This document shows, piece by piece, positions 52,440 to 61,154 of a stretch of DNA of 64,000 nt. The notes beneath the pieces were generated by a model. The model had not been told where the DNA came from. It saw only the letters and a list, made by a program, of their open reading frames with translations, and did no database searches. Numbering within the stretch: position 1 is the first letter of the stretch; every line of letters begins with the position of its first letter. The translations under genes were made by a program, and so were the position numbers. The stretch comes from Gudongella sp034006985 (lineage in GTDB: Bacteria; Bacillota; Clostridia; Tissierellales; Tissierellaceae), in assembly GCA_034006985.1 (NCBI GenBank), contig JAVERT010000004.1:1-64000 (forward strand). The letters are read 5' to 3'.

Positions 52440-53160
52440 CCCATAAACTTATTGCAATGGCATTTGTATCTTCATCTGTTAATACTTTATGATACAACTT
52501 ATTTTCTTCTTTTGTATGTATAACTTCAGTATGTACACTATCCCCTATTAGTAGTTCTTTTTTATAGTTTACTGCAAGTTTTTTAATTCTGTATTTTTTC
52601 TGTTTTTCTGCTAATATTAATAATAACCATTCTATATATTTTATATTGTTAACATGGTTGTTCTCATCTAAATCGTTTTCTACTACCTTAAACTTATCCG
52701 ATTTAAGAAATACATCTCCTTCAATCTCTATATTAGAAAAAACATCAAAATTCTTCTGCTCAATAATTGAGTATTTCTCAATTATATCCTTTGTAATTCT
52801 AATTGGTCTTCTTTTATTTATATCTAAAAATACCCAAAGGGAAGATGCTTTCGCGACTATATTTTCACTTGAATCAATCATCTGGAATTCTCTAGTAGCA
52901 TAAAACTTATTGAATCCAGAAGTCCAAGTACCTATACTTACATTATCTTTTGCTTTAGGATATTCCTCAATTTCTAGTTCCCATTTAATAAGCATCCAAC
53001 CATAATTATTCTTTCTAATTTCATCTAAACTTAAACCCAGAGTATCACTATGCCAAGTAGATGTTTCAGCCATATATGCTAAAATTCTATCTACTTTTAT
53101 TAATTCTTCATTATCTGTATCAAAATATGGTATTGTAAATTTTTTAAAATATTTATTCAT
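52417..53160 (-). CDS. Acyl-ACP thioesterase (FatA/FatB family)
   Basis: 247 residues of tandem hotdog folds. The first (about 1-130) has TSTWHSDTLGLSLDEI and LIKWELEIEEYP. The second (about 145-245) has NNHVNNIKYIEWLL, where the N-x-H-x-N-N motif supplies the catalytic residues. It releases fatty acids from acyl carrier protein in the cytoplasm. Common in anaerobic Firmicutes. GGAGGGAT precedes the ATG, and it converges on the preceding plus-strand gene with a four-base overlap. Confidence 0.9.
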   Translation of the reverse strand: MNKYFKKFTIPYFDTDNEELIKVDRILAYMAETSTWHSDTLGLSLDEIRKNNYGWMLIKWELEIEEYPKAKDNVSIGTWTSGFNKFYATREFQMIDSSENIVAKASSLWVFLDINKRRPIRITKDIIEKYSIIEQKNFDVFSNIEIEGDVFLKSDKFKVVENDLDENNHVNNIKYIEWLLLILAEKQKKYRIKKLAVNYKKELLIGDSVHTEVIHTKEENKLYHKVLTDEDTNAIAISLWEKKETSS

Positions 53161-53301
53161 ATTATCCCTCCAAAATTGATTATAACAAATAATATTGAAT
53201 AAAAAAGCATAAATTCTATGAATTGATACAATAAAATAGTGTTTCTATTGATTATAATGCGCTACTAGAATAAAATAGTATACATGAGAGGAGGTTTATT
53301 G

Positions 53302-54822
53302 ATGGATAATTATAGCTTTATTATAGGGAAAGGTGAGGGTCCTGTCGAACTACTCTCAAATATGAGTAATAGACATGGATTAATAGCAGGTGCTACCGGA
53401 ACAGGAAAAACTATCACTCTTAAAGTATTAGCTGAGCATTTTAGTGATATTGGAGTACCAGTATTTGTCTCAGATGTAAAAGGTGATATAGCAAGCCTTG
53501 CAGAACCTGGTGTTAATAATATTAAAATACAAGAAAGAGTAGATTATATAGGTCTTAAAGATTTTCAATTTAATACCTTTCCTATTAGATTATGGGATGT
53601 TTATGGAAAATCTGGTCACCCTGTAAGGACTTCGATTACAGAGATGGGTCCTCTTTTATTATCAAAACTACTTAATCTTAATGATACTCAAAATGGAGTA
53701 TTAAATATTGCTTTTCGAGTAGCTGATGAAAATGGTTGGTTATTACTAGATATAAAAGATTTAAGAGCAATGCTGAAGTATTTGGGCGATAATGCTAAAG
53801 AATATTCTTTGGAATACGGGAATATAGCAACTCAATCTGTAGGCGCAATTCAAAGATCCCTACTGCGATTAGAAGATGCTGGTGGAGATTTATTTTTTGG
53901 TGAACCTGCCTTAGATATAAAAGATTTATTCACTACCGACATTAATGGGAAAGGAATAATAAATATACTTGATTCCCAAGAACTTTTTCAATCACCCCAA
54001 ATATACTCAACTTTATTACTTTGGATACTATCAGAATTATTTGAAGAGTTACCAGAAGTTGGGGATTTAGATAAACCTAAGATGGTTTTCTTTTTCGATG
54101 AAGCACATTTACTATTTAAAGATACACCCAAAGTACTTTTAGAAAAGATTGAACTAGTTGTAAGACTTATTAGATCCAAAGGTGTTGGAATCTTTTTTGT
54201 TACTCAAAATCCAACGGATATTCCAGATAGCGTACTTGGTCAATTAGGAAACAGGATTCAACATGCATTAAGAGCATATACTCCTAGAGATGAAAAAGCA
54301 GTACGAGCTGCTGCTGACACATTCAGAACAAATCCTAATTTTGATACCGCAGAAGTTATAACTAATCTAAAGACTGGTGAAGCATTAGTTTCATTTTTAG
54401 ACGATGAAGGAAAACCTAGCATAGTACAAAGAACTCTAATCGCTCCTCCAAGAACTTTAATTGGTACCCTTGCTGATGATAAACGAGCTGCTATAATCTC
54501 TAATTCACCAATGTTTTATAAATATGATAAGTCTATTGATAGAGAATCAGCCTATGAAATTATCGGCAAAAAATACGATGAAATATCTAAATCATTAGAA
54601 GATGCTGAAAAATTAAAAGAAAAAGAGCTCGAATTAAAACTTCAAGAAAAAGAAAGAGTCGCTTTAGAAAAGCTGCAGGCAAAAGAAAAAAAAGAAAGAG
54701 ATAAAGCAAAAAAAAATAACCCTTTTAATAAGGTTGCTAAAACTACCTTATCTACTATTACTGGAGATATTGGCAGAAGTATTGCAAGAGGATTGTTAGG
54801 TAATGTAAAAAAATTCTTTTGA
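53302..54822 (+). CDS. HerA/DUF853-family ATPase (YjgR-like)
   Basis: 506 residues from ATG 53302, chosen because GAGGAGG lies just before it; an in-frame ATG at 53284 sits upstream of that site. Walker A GATGTGKTITL lies at about 32-42; Walker B FFFDEAHLLF and the sensor-like FVTQNPTDIP and arginine LGNRIQHALRAYT follow. The C-terminal 90 residues form a charged coiled coil (LKEKELELKLQEKERV). A hexameric translocase or helicase-like ATPase, function undefined. Confidence 0.9.
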   Translation: MDNYSFIIGKGEGPVELLSNMSNRHGLIAGATGTGKTITLKVLAEHFSDIGVPVFVSDVKGDIASLAEPGVNNIKIQERVDYIGLKDFQFNTFPIRLWDVYGKSGHPVRTSITEMGPLLLSKLLNLNDTQNGVLNIAFRVADENGWLLLDIKDLRAMLKYLGDNAKEYSLEYGNIATQSVGAIQRSLLRLEDAGGDLFFGEPALDIKDLFTTDINGKGIINILDSQELFQSPQIYSTLLLWILSELFEELPEVGDLDKPKMVFFFDEAHLLFKDTPKVLLEKIELVVRLIRSKGVGIFFVTQNPTDIPDSVLGQLGNRIQHALRAYTPRDEKAVRAAADTFRTNPNFDTAEVITNLKTGEALVSFLDDEGKPSIVQRTLIAPPRTLIGTLADDKRAAIISNSPMFYKYDKSIDRESAYEIIGKKYDEISKSLEDAEKLKEKELELKLQEKERVALEKLQAKEKKERDKAKKNNPFNKVAKTTLSTITGDIGRSIARGLLGNVKKFF

Positions 54823-54827
54823 TTTAC

Positions 54828-54862
54828 ATAAAGGAGTAAAGTCAATGACTTTACTCCTTTAT
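54828..54862. terminator. Bidirectional terminator between HerA-like and EamA genes
   Basis: ATAAAGGAGTAAAGTC (54828-54843) pairs perfectly with GACTTTACTCCTTTAT (54847-54862) around AAT. It ends both convergent genes. Confidence 0.85.
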
Positions 54863-55725
54863 ACTTTAACTTTTATTAAACTCGAATTATTATTTGATTC
54901 ATATTTGCTAGCAATTATACTCCTAAATACAATCGTAATTAAGACAATTGTTCCTCCAATCAATGATAAAAAGCTTGGCCTCTCACCAACTACTATGAAA
55001 ACCCAAATAGGATTCAATATTGGTTCTATAAACATTATTAATATCGCCTCAAGTGCAGTTAAATGCTTAATAGCTATAGAATAAAAAATATATGCTATCC
55101 CTAATTGGAAAACTCCCAATAAAAATATGCCTATAACATCTATAAAAGTAAAAGTAACGCCTATCACAAATGGAAGTCCTAATACAGCGGTCAATATATG
55201 ACCTAGCATAGTTGTTTCAACCGGCGATTCATTTTTTTGGAATCTAAGTGATATTGTAACCCCTGCTAATGCAACTCCACTTAAAATCGCAACTATATTC
55301 CCCGTTAAATTTCCACCCTCAACATCATCTATAAAGAAAAGCAGCATTCCCATTGCTACAAATAATATAGATAATAAATCATACCACCTAATCTTTTCTT
55401 TTAATATCCAAACACCAAGTATAGCTACCCATATTGGAGCGCTATATTGCAATAAAATAGCATTAGCAGCAGTAGTTAACTTATTTGCTACTATAAAACC
55501 TATGACCATTAAAGAATAACATATTGCACCTGATACCTGAGCCTTAGAAAATGTAAATTTAGGTTTTTTAACATATAGCCATACAACAGCTGTAGAAAAA
55601 ACAGCTCGAGAACCAGCTATAGCCATAGGTGGTAAATCAATCAGCTTTAATAGTAAGCCTCCTGTACTAAGTAGCGTTGCTGCTATCAGTATAAAAAATA
55701 TGGCTTTTAGTTTCTCTTTATTCAT
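54859..55725 (-). CDS. EamA-family (DMT) transporter
   Basis: 288 residues with ten membrane helices in two EamA repeats (about 8-137 and 148-280). Landmarks are the conserved GSRAVFSTAVVWL in the first half and EPILNPIWVFIVVGE in the second. Members export or import metabolites such as amino acids or nucleotide precursors; direction and substrate cannot be read. AAGAGGAGAACT precedes the ATG. It lies downstream of the DUF1893 gene with a 28-base gap. Confidence 0.92.
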   Translation of the reverse strand: MNKEKLKAIFFILIAATLLSTGGLLLKLIDLPPMAIAGSRAVFSTAVVWLYVKKPKFTFSKAQVSGAICYSLMVIGFIVANKLTTAANAILLQYSAPIWVAILGVWILKEKIRWYDLLSILFVAMGMLLFFIDDVEGGNLTGNIVAILSGVALAGVTISLRFQKNESPVETTMLGHILTAVLGLPFVIGVTFTFIDVIGIFLLGVFQLGIAYIFYSIAIKHLTALEAILIMFIEPILNPIWVFIVVGERPSFLSLIGGTIVLITIVFRSIIASKYESNNNSSLIKVKV

Positions 55726-55753
55726 ATAGTTCTCCTCTTAAGGTTATTAATTG

Positions 55754-56179
55754 CTATAATGATTTTAAAAATATTTCAATTTCTGAAATAAGTTTCGCTG
55801 TATCCTCACTGCTTAAATCCTTTGATATTTTTTCTATAGGGCAGCTACCATTCTTCTCTCTATTTAATATATGGTCTACTCTTTTTGCATATACTACATA
55901 AATATTCTTTTTATAAAAAATCTCAACTGCTTGTTCACTAATTAATTCTGTGTAAATCCCAGAAATACCTGCTTTGGAGAGTATCATCGCAGCAGCTTTA
56001 CCTGTTACACGATCTGATATATAGGCATCCTTTAAGATTTGGGGACTACTCGTATATACATCATAAACTGGTTTAATGCCTCTATCAAATGAAGAAAATA
56101 ATACAACCCCACCTTTTACTACTACTAATTTATAATTATTATCTATCATTATTGCTTTAGCATTTATAAGTTCTTTCAT
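55754..56179 (-). CDS. DUF1893 protein (TM1506-like)
   Basis: 141 residues. The pattern KLVVVKGGVVLFSSFDRGIKPVYDVY, AYISDRVTGKAAAMILSKAGI and CPIEKIS matches DUF1893, which has a cytidine-deaminase-like fold. The catalytic Glu/Cys set of deaminases is not evident, so the activity is unknown. GGAGGTTAATAA supports the ATG. It is divergent from mnmH and likely cotranscribed with the EamA gene. Confidence 0.85.
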   Translation of the reverse strand: MKELINAKAIMIDNNYKLVVVKGGVVLFSSFDRGIKPVYDVYTSSPQILKDAYISDRVTGKAAAMILSKAGISGIYTELISEQAVEIFYKKNIYVVYAKRVDHILNREKNGSCPIEKISKDLSSEDTAKLISEIEIFLKSL

Positions 56180-56266
56180 TTATTAACCTCCTATTATACT
56201 AGTAATTACATACTACTCTATAGTACAATAAAAAGATTGAAAATGAAATACTTTATCTTTATTAGT

Positions 56267-56294
56267 TTTACAACTGAAAAATAAAGTATATAAT
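56267..56294 (+). promoter_or_regulatory. Promoter of mnmH
   Basis: TTTACA (56267-56272), 16-base spacer, TATAAT (56289-56294). It is 22 bases from the ATG of mnmH, and its GAAAGGAATTG ribosome site follows directly. Confidence 0.6.
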
Positions 56295-56316
56295 ATAACA
56301 GAAAGGAATTGAGATA

Positions 56317-57354
56317 ATGTATCCTAATATAAGCTATGAAGAATTAAAAGAAAAGATGAAACCCGGTGAATATATAGTAATTGATGTTAGAACTCCTAAT
56401 GAATTCAAAAATGAGACCATTCCTGGTGCTATTAATATACCTATATTTAGTAATGAAGAAAGAGCTCAAATTGGAATAGAATATGTAAATAATTCAACCG
56501 ATGAAGCAAAACTAATAGGTATTGAAGCTATTTCAAAAAATCTTCCAGATATTTTTAAACAAATACTTGAATTAAAATCAATATATCCATATCTAATATT
56601 TTTTTGTTCAAGGGGAGGGTTTAGAAGTAGTAGCATTGTAGCTCTATTAGATTCCCTTAAATTAAGTGCTTTAAAATTACAAGGTGGTTACAAAGCTTAT
56701 AGAGCTTATATAAATAGTAATTTGGAAAAGATTTCAAAAGATGTAGCGTTAATTGTACTGTACGGAAATACAGGAACAGGTAAAACTCAGATTTTAAAAG
56801 CTTTAAAAGAAAAAGGTGCAGAAACTCTTGATCTTGAAGCTTGTGCTAATCATAGAGGTTCTACGCTTGGCTCAGTAGGGCTAGGAAATCCAAACTCACA
56901 AAAAATGTTTGAATCACTCCTTTTTGATGCTATTTCAAATAGAAAATCAGACTTAATTTTTACCGAAGGAGAAAGTAAAAGAATTGGAAAATCTGTAATA
57001 CCAGAGTATTTGTTTGAAAAAATAATAAATGGTAAGCATATCGAAGTTACTGCCCCTATGGAAAACAGAGTTAAAAATATCAGGTTAGATTACTTATATG
57101 AGAGCGATAAAGACTTAATAGAAGCTCTAAATCACCTTAGAAAACGTCTTGGCAATTCTACTATTGATGAATATATTAATTCTGTTAAATCTGGACATTA
57201 TAATCCTGTAATAGAAAATTTGATGCTTAATTATTATGATCCTATGTATGAACATAATAAAAAGAACTATATATATAGTATTGAAAATTTAGACCCTGAA
57301 CTCTCTGCAGATATTCTAATTGAAAAATTTTCAAAAAAAGAGAATAGCATCTAG
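56317..57354 (+). CDS. mnmH: tRNA 2-selenouridine synthase
   Basis: 345 residues: an N-terminal rhodanese domain (about 1-130) with catalytic Cys in FFCSRGGFRS, then a P-loop domain with GNTGTGKTQIL (about 149-159) and LDLEACANHRGSTLGSVG. MnmH (SelU/YbbB) replaces sulfur of 2-thiouridine at tRNA position 34 with selenium from selenophosphate. The gene implies a selD-dependent selenium pathway. Together with the selenocysteine glutaredoxin at 61155-61385 it shows two selenium uses in one window. Convergent with ftsH, sharing a terminator. Confidence 0.94.
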   Translation: MYPNISYEELKEKMKPGEYIVIDVRTPNEFKNETIPGAINIPIFSNEERAQIGIEYVNNSTDEAKLIGIEAISKNLPDIFKQILELKSIYPYLIFFCSRGGFRSSSIVALLDSLKLSALKLQGGYKAYRAYINSNLEKISKDVALIVLYGNTGTGKTQILKALKEKGAETLDLEACANHRGSTLGSVGLGNPNSQKMFESLLFDAISNRKSDLIFTEGESKRIGKSVIPEYLFEKIINGKHIEVTAPMENRVKNIRLDYLYESDKDLIEALNHLRKRLGNSTIDEYINSVKSGHYNPVIENLMLNYYDPMYEHNKKNYIYSIENLDPELSADILIEKFSKKENSI

Positions 57355-57369
57355 CTATTCTCTTTTTTT
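57333..57369. terminator. Bidirectional terminator between mnmH and ftsH
   Basis: AAAAAAAGAGAATAGC (57333-57348) pairs perfectly with GCTATTCTCTTTTTTT (57354-57369), loop ATCTA, with T-runs on both strands. The stop codons of both genes lie in the hairpin. Confidence 0.95.
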
Positions 57370-59159
57370 AACATATCCATAAATTGTTCCCCAGTAATTG
57401 TTTCCATTTCAAGTAAATAGTTTGATAACTCTCTTAATTTATCAATATTTTCTAGTAATATTTCTTTAGCTTTTTCATGTGCTGTTTTAATGATTTTTAA
57501 AACTTCACTGTCAATTCTTGAAGAAGTTTCAGCTGAACAAGAGAGTGATGTGTCTCCTCCTAAATACTGATTAGTTTGAGTTTCCAAAGCCATCATATCA
57601 AATTCTTCACTCATACCTAATCTAGTAACCATAGAGCGTGCAATTCTAGTAATTTGTTCAATATCATTAGAAGCTCCGGAGGATACTGATCCAAAGACTA
57701 TTTCTTCGGCAACCCTGCCTCCTGTAAAAGTTACTATTTTGTTAAATAATTCTTCTTTACTCATTAATACTGTATCTTGTTCTGCTATCTGCATCGTATA
57801 ACCTAATGCACCTGATGTTCTTGGAATTATTGTTATTTTGTGAACTGGATCTGAATCTGTCTGCAAAGCAGCGACTAAAGCATGTCCTATTTCATGATAT
57901 GCAATAATTCTCTTTTCCTTAGGTGAGATAACTGAATTCTTTCTTTGGTATCCTGCAAGAACAATCTCAACTGACTCTTCTAAATCTGATTGATCAACCT
58001 TGTCTCTACCCATTTTAACTGCTCTAATTGCAGCTTCATTTATCATATTAGCAAGATCTGCACCCGAAGCACCCGCAGTTGCTCTTGCAATAGCATTATA
58101 ATCTAAATTCGGTTCTACCTTAACATTCCTAGCATGAACTATTAGTATCGCTTCTCTGCCTGCTCTATCTGGAAGTTCTACAGGAATCCTTCTATCAAAT
58201 CTACCTGGTCTTAGTAGTGCTTTATCTAAAGATTCTGGCCTATTAGTAGCTGCAAGTATAACAACTCCTTCTTTACCATCAAAACCATCCATTTCAGATA
58301 AAAGTTGATTTAATGTTTGTTCTCTTTCATCATTACCGCCTAATCCACTACCATCTCTCTTTTTACCAATTGTATCAATCTCATCTATAAACACAATACA
58401 AGGAGCTTTTTCTTGAGCTTGCTTAAATAAATCTCTAACTTTTGCAGCACCCATTCCAACAAACATTTGTACAAACTCTGAACCTGAGATTGAGAAGAAA
58501 GGAACTTTTGCTTCCCCTGCTACTGCTCTTGCAAGAAGAGTTTTACCTGTTCCTGGAGGACCTACTAAAAGAGCACCTTTAGGTAAATTCGCACCAATAT
58601 CTCTAAACTTCTCAGGATTGTGTAGAAAATCTACAATCTCTACTAAAGCATCCTTTGCTTCGTCCTGACCTGCTACATCTTCAAAAGTTTTACCTGTCTT
58701 AGACTCCACATATATTTTTGCATTGCTTTTACCAAAAGACATTACATTACTTCCGCCACCCATTCTTTTTGAAAACATTCGACCTATAAATACAAATATA
58801 GCTATCGTGAAGACCCAAGAAAGTATACTACCAAGTAGTGTGGGTGTTGTATTAGATAATTCTCTTGAAAATTCAACTCCTGAAGCATAAAGTCTATTGA
58901 CTAAGTCAGGATCATCCATAGTTCCTGTCATATAGATGGTATCAGAACCGCCCTTTTTTATAAAAATATCGTTATCTTTTATTTCAACTACTTCTACTTC
59001 ACCATTATCTAGCATTTCTAAAAATTGGCCATAATCTATTTGTTCTTCCTTGCCTTTCATCATACTCGGAAAAACAAAAGAGTTTAATAATATTACTATT
59101 ATCATTGCAATTATATAATAGTAAATTATCGGTTTTTTCGTTTTCTTAAATTTATCCAT
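57351..59159 (-). CDS. ftsH: ATP-dependent zinc metalloprotease FtsH
   Basis: 602 residues from ATG 59159 (GAGGG six bases ahead; a TTG six bases earlier has no spacing). Two membrane helices (about 12-30 and 108-127) flank an extracellular domain. The AAA module has GPPGTGKT and IDEIDTIG with second-region arginine fingers; the metalloprotease has HEIGH. It degrades misfolded and regulatory membrane and cytosolic proteins. It is the last gene of the DUF134-Mrp-ECF-ftsH cluster. Confidence 0.95.
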   Translation of the reverse strand: MDKFKKTKKPIIYYYIIAMIIVILLNSFVFPSMMKGKEEQIDYGQFLEMLDNGEVEVVEIKDNDIFIKKGGSDTIYMTGTMDDPDLVNRLYASGVEFSRELSNTTPTLLGSILSWVFTIAIFVFIGRMFSKRMGGGSNVMSFGKSNAKIYVESKTGKTFEDVAGQDEAKDALVEIVDFLHNPEKFRDIGANLPKGALLVGPPGTGKTLLARAVAGEAKVPFFSISGSEFVQMFVGMGAAKVRDLFKQAQEKAPCIVFIDEIDTIGKKRDGSGLGGNDEREQTLNQLLSEMDGFDGKEGVVILAATNRPESLDKALLRPGRFDRRIPVELPDRAGREAILIVHARNVKVEPNLDYNAIARATAGASGADLANMINEAAIRAVKMGRDKVDQSDLEESVEIVLAGYQRKNSVISPKEKRIIAYHEIGHALVAALQTDSDPVHKITIIPRTSGALGYTMQIAEQDTVLMSKEELFNKIVTFTGGRVAEEIVFGSVSSGASNDIEQITRIARSMVTRLGMSEEFDMMALETQTNQYLGGDTSLSCSAETSSRIDSEVLKIIKTAHEKAKEILLENIDKLRELSNYLLEMETITGEQFMDMLKKENS

Positions 59160-59198
59160 TTGCAACCCTCTATTCTAAAATTTTTAATAGTACAAAGG

Positions 59199-59726
59199 TC
59201 AAGACTTTAAGTCCTGACCTGAGCTGCTTAAACTTTTTCTTAATCCAATTATTATAGGTGGTATTAATATTAATTGAATCATTATTCCTGGCAGTCCAGT
59301 TATAATAGCACCCTTTAAAAAAATTAATGGATTTAAATCTGACCCAAAAAATCTAGATAAAACGAATACCACTAATCCAGCCGTAATCCTACCATCTATC
59401 ATTGCAGCTAGTAAAGGTAAAAAAATCCTTTTTGGGAAAATTTTCGAGAAATATCCTGCCGTCAATCCATATATTCCAAGTTCAAATACCATTATTGGTA
59501 ACATCGGGAAAGCAAGCGGCATTCCAGTAAAAAAGCTACTTAGAATGGGGGTTATTAATCCAACTATACTTCCATATAAAGGGCCTAGTATCATACCCCC
59601 TATTAATACTGGTATGTGCATTGGCAAAAATATTTGCCCACCCAAATTAATACTATGAAATAGCATAGGCAAAAGTAAACCTATTGCTATAAGCAAACCA
59701 GAGGTAACTATCTTTCTCGTTTTCAT
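59199..59726 (-). CDS. ECF transporter S component (substrate-binding)
   Basis: 175 residues with five to six membrane helices, matching the small vitamin-binding S components of ECF transporters (ISGLLIAIGLLLPMLF-type start; LGPLYGSIVGLITPILS). The substrate could be a vitamin such as pantothenate or niacin; it cannot be assigned. The shared A and T subunits are not in the window. AGGAGGGA precedes the ATG. Lies between the Mrp and ftsH genes with short gaps. Confidence 0.85.
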   Translation of the reverse strand: MKTRKIVTSGLLIAIGLLLPMLFHSINLGGQIFLPMHIPVLIGGMILGPLYGSIVGLITPILSSFFTGMPLAFPMLPIMVFELGIYGLTAGYFSKIFPKRIFLPLLAAMIDGRITAGLVVFVLSRFFGSDLNPLIFLKGAIITGLPGIMIQLILIPPIIIGLRKSLSSSGQDLKS

Positions 59727-59761
59727 TTTTCCCTCCTGCTGTTAAAATTTATGTCTTCTAT

Positions 59762-60592
59762 TTATTTTATTTTTTCTATCAAATCATCTAATACGCTTAC
59801 ATCATATTGTTCAATTAAACCCTTATCGACAGCTGTTGAAATATTTGGATCTATAGGTACTCTTGCAAAATAATCAATACCTTGTTCTTTTGCTACCTCT
59901 TCTACACTACTCTCTCCAAATACATTTATTTTTTTTCCGCAATCTGGGCATGTCAAGTATGACATGTTTTCAACTATACCAAGAATTGGAATATTCATCA
60001 TTTTAGCCATATTAGAAGCTTTTGCAACAATCATCGAAACAAGCTCTTGAGGAGAAGTTACTATGATTATTCCATCTACTGGCAATGATTGAAACACTGT
60101 TAATGCTACATCACCAGTTCCTGGAGGCATATCAACAAACATAAAATCTATTTCTCCCCATTCAACATCCGTCCAAAATTGTTTTACAACTCCTGAAACT
60201 ATAGGCCCTCTCCATATAACTGGATCAGTATCTTTTTCTAATATAAGATTTACAGACATAACTTTTATGCCATTATCACTAGTCCTTGGCATTAAAGTTT
60301 TACCATTTGATAAAGCTCTTCCATGTATTCCAAATGCTTTGGGAATTGAAGGTCCTGTAATATCAGCATCTAAAATTGCAGTTTTATAGCCTTTTTGATT
60401 AGCATTCACGGCCAGCATAGATGTTATAAGTGATTTACCTACTCCACCTTTTCCACTTAATACACCTATAACTTTTTTTACTGAACTATTTTCATTAAGT
60501 TTTATAGAAAAATCAAACTTATCTTCTTTTTTTTCTTCTTCATTACAAACTTCACCACAAGTACTGCAAGTTTCATTACATGTTTCACTCAT
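59762..60592 (-). CDS. Mrp/NBP35-family P-loop ATPase
   Basis: 276 residues. A Cys-rich N-terminus (CNETCSTCGEVC, about 4-15) precedes the deviant Walker A GKGGVGKS (about 46-53), DADITGPSIP and the C-terminal CPDCGKK pair (about 216-222). This is the Mrp/ApbC/NBP35 family of Fe-S cluster carriers; the CxxC pairs are cluster ligands. It lies 23 bases downstream of a DUF134 gene, a pairing repeatedly seen in anaerobes and often with Fe-Mo-cofactor-like proteins. Its target is unknown. Confidence 0.92.
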   Translation of the reverse strand: MSETCNETCSTCGEVCNEEEKKEDKFDFSIKLNENSSVKKVIGVLSGKGGVGKSLITSMLAVNANQKGYKTAILDADITGPSIPKAFGIHGRALSNGKTLMPRTSDNGIKVMSVNLILEKDTDPVIWRGPIVSGVVKQFWTDVEWGEIDFMFVDMPPGTGDVALTVFQSLPVDGIIIVTSPQELVSMIVAKASNMAKMMNIPILGIVENMSYLTCPDCGKKINVFGESSVEEVAKEQGIDYFARVPIDPNISTAVDKGLIEQYDVSVLDDLIEKIK

Positions 60593-60615
60593 TTACCATA
60601 CGCCTTCTTTCTAGA

Positions 60616-61011
60616 TTATTTATCGTTACTTTCATCAAATCTTTTATGTCTATTTCTAAATTGTCTTTGTCCATGACCTCTTCCACAGAAGAAATACTCT
60701 TCTCTTTCACATTCATCCTCACAAAGCTTATATGAGCCACCTTCTATTTTTAAAATTTTACCATCAACTAATGCATCTGCTATCTTTTTCCTAGCATTAA
60801 TGTATATCCTTTGAACTGTTGTTCTTGCTACAGCCATTCTTTCTGCACATTCTTCCTGCATAAGACCCTCTTTATCTATAAGTCTAATAGTCTCATATTC
60901 TTCAACGCTCATAACTATTTCAACATCATTAAAAGCTCTTCTATTAAGTGGTCCAAACAAATCTGTTTCCGGAAGACAGCATACTTTCCTTTCTTTCATT
61001 GGTCTAGCCAA
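60616..61011 (-). CDS. DUF134 DNA-binding-type protein
   Basis: 131 residues from TTG 61011, which gives the family-typical start ARPMKERKVCCLPETDLFGP; GGAGG lies seven bases upstream. A longer frame to 61026 begins inside that ribosome site. Residues about 45-85 contain a sigma-factor-like helix-turn-helix (MQEECAERMAVARTTVQRIYINARKKIADAL). Conserved Cys pairs (CC near 10-11; CEDECERE and FFCGRGHG at the C-terminus) suggest metal or Fe-S binding. Probably a redox- or metal-responsive regulator of the Mrp cluster. Confidence 0.85.
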   Translation of the reverse strand: MARPMKERKVCCLPETDLFGPLNRRAFNDVEIVMSVEEYETIRLIDKEGLMQEECAERMAVARTTVQRIYINARKKIADALVDGKILKIEGGSYKLCEDECEREEYFFCGRGHGQRQFRNRHKRFDESNDK

Positions 61012-61034
61012 ATAATTCACCTCCACAATATTAT

Positions 61035-61043
61035 ATTATACCA
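61035..61043 (-). promoter_or_regulatory. Extended -10 promoter of the DUF134-Mrp-ECF-ftsH cluster
   Basis: Minus strand TGGTATAAT with no good -35 (TAGCAT 17 bases away). The transcript would start about 17 bases before the TTG start. Confidence 0.5.
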
Positions 61044-61123
61044 CTGAGTAAATCCCCATGCTAGTAATTTGTAAATATTATGTGAATATTGTGTGGTTAT
61101 TTTTAAAAATCTAAGAAAACAAT

Positions 61124-61148
61124 AAAAAAGCTCCAATTAATTGGAGCC
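61124..61148 (-). terminator. Terminator of the selenoprotein gene
   Basis: GCTCCAATT/AATTGGAGC is a perfect 18-base palindrome (61130-61147), followed on the minus strand by TTTTTT. It lies seven bases after the selenoprotein stop codon. Confidence 0.92.
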
Positions 61149-61154
61149 TCTAAA

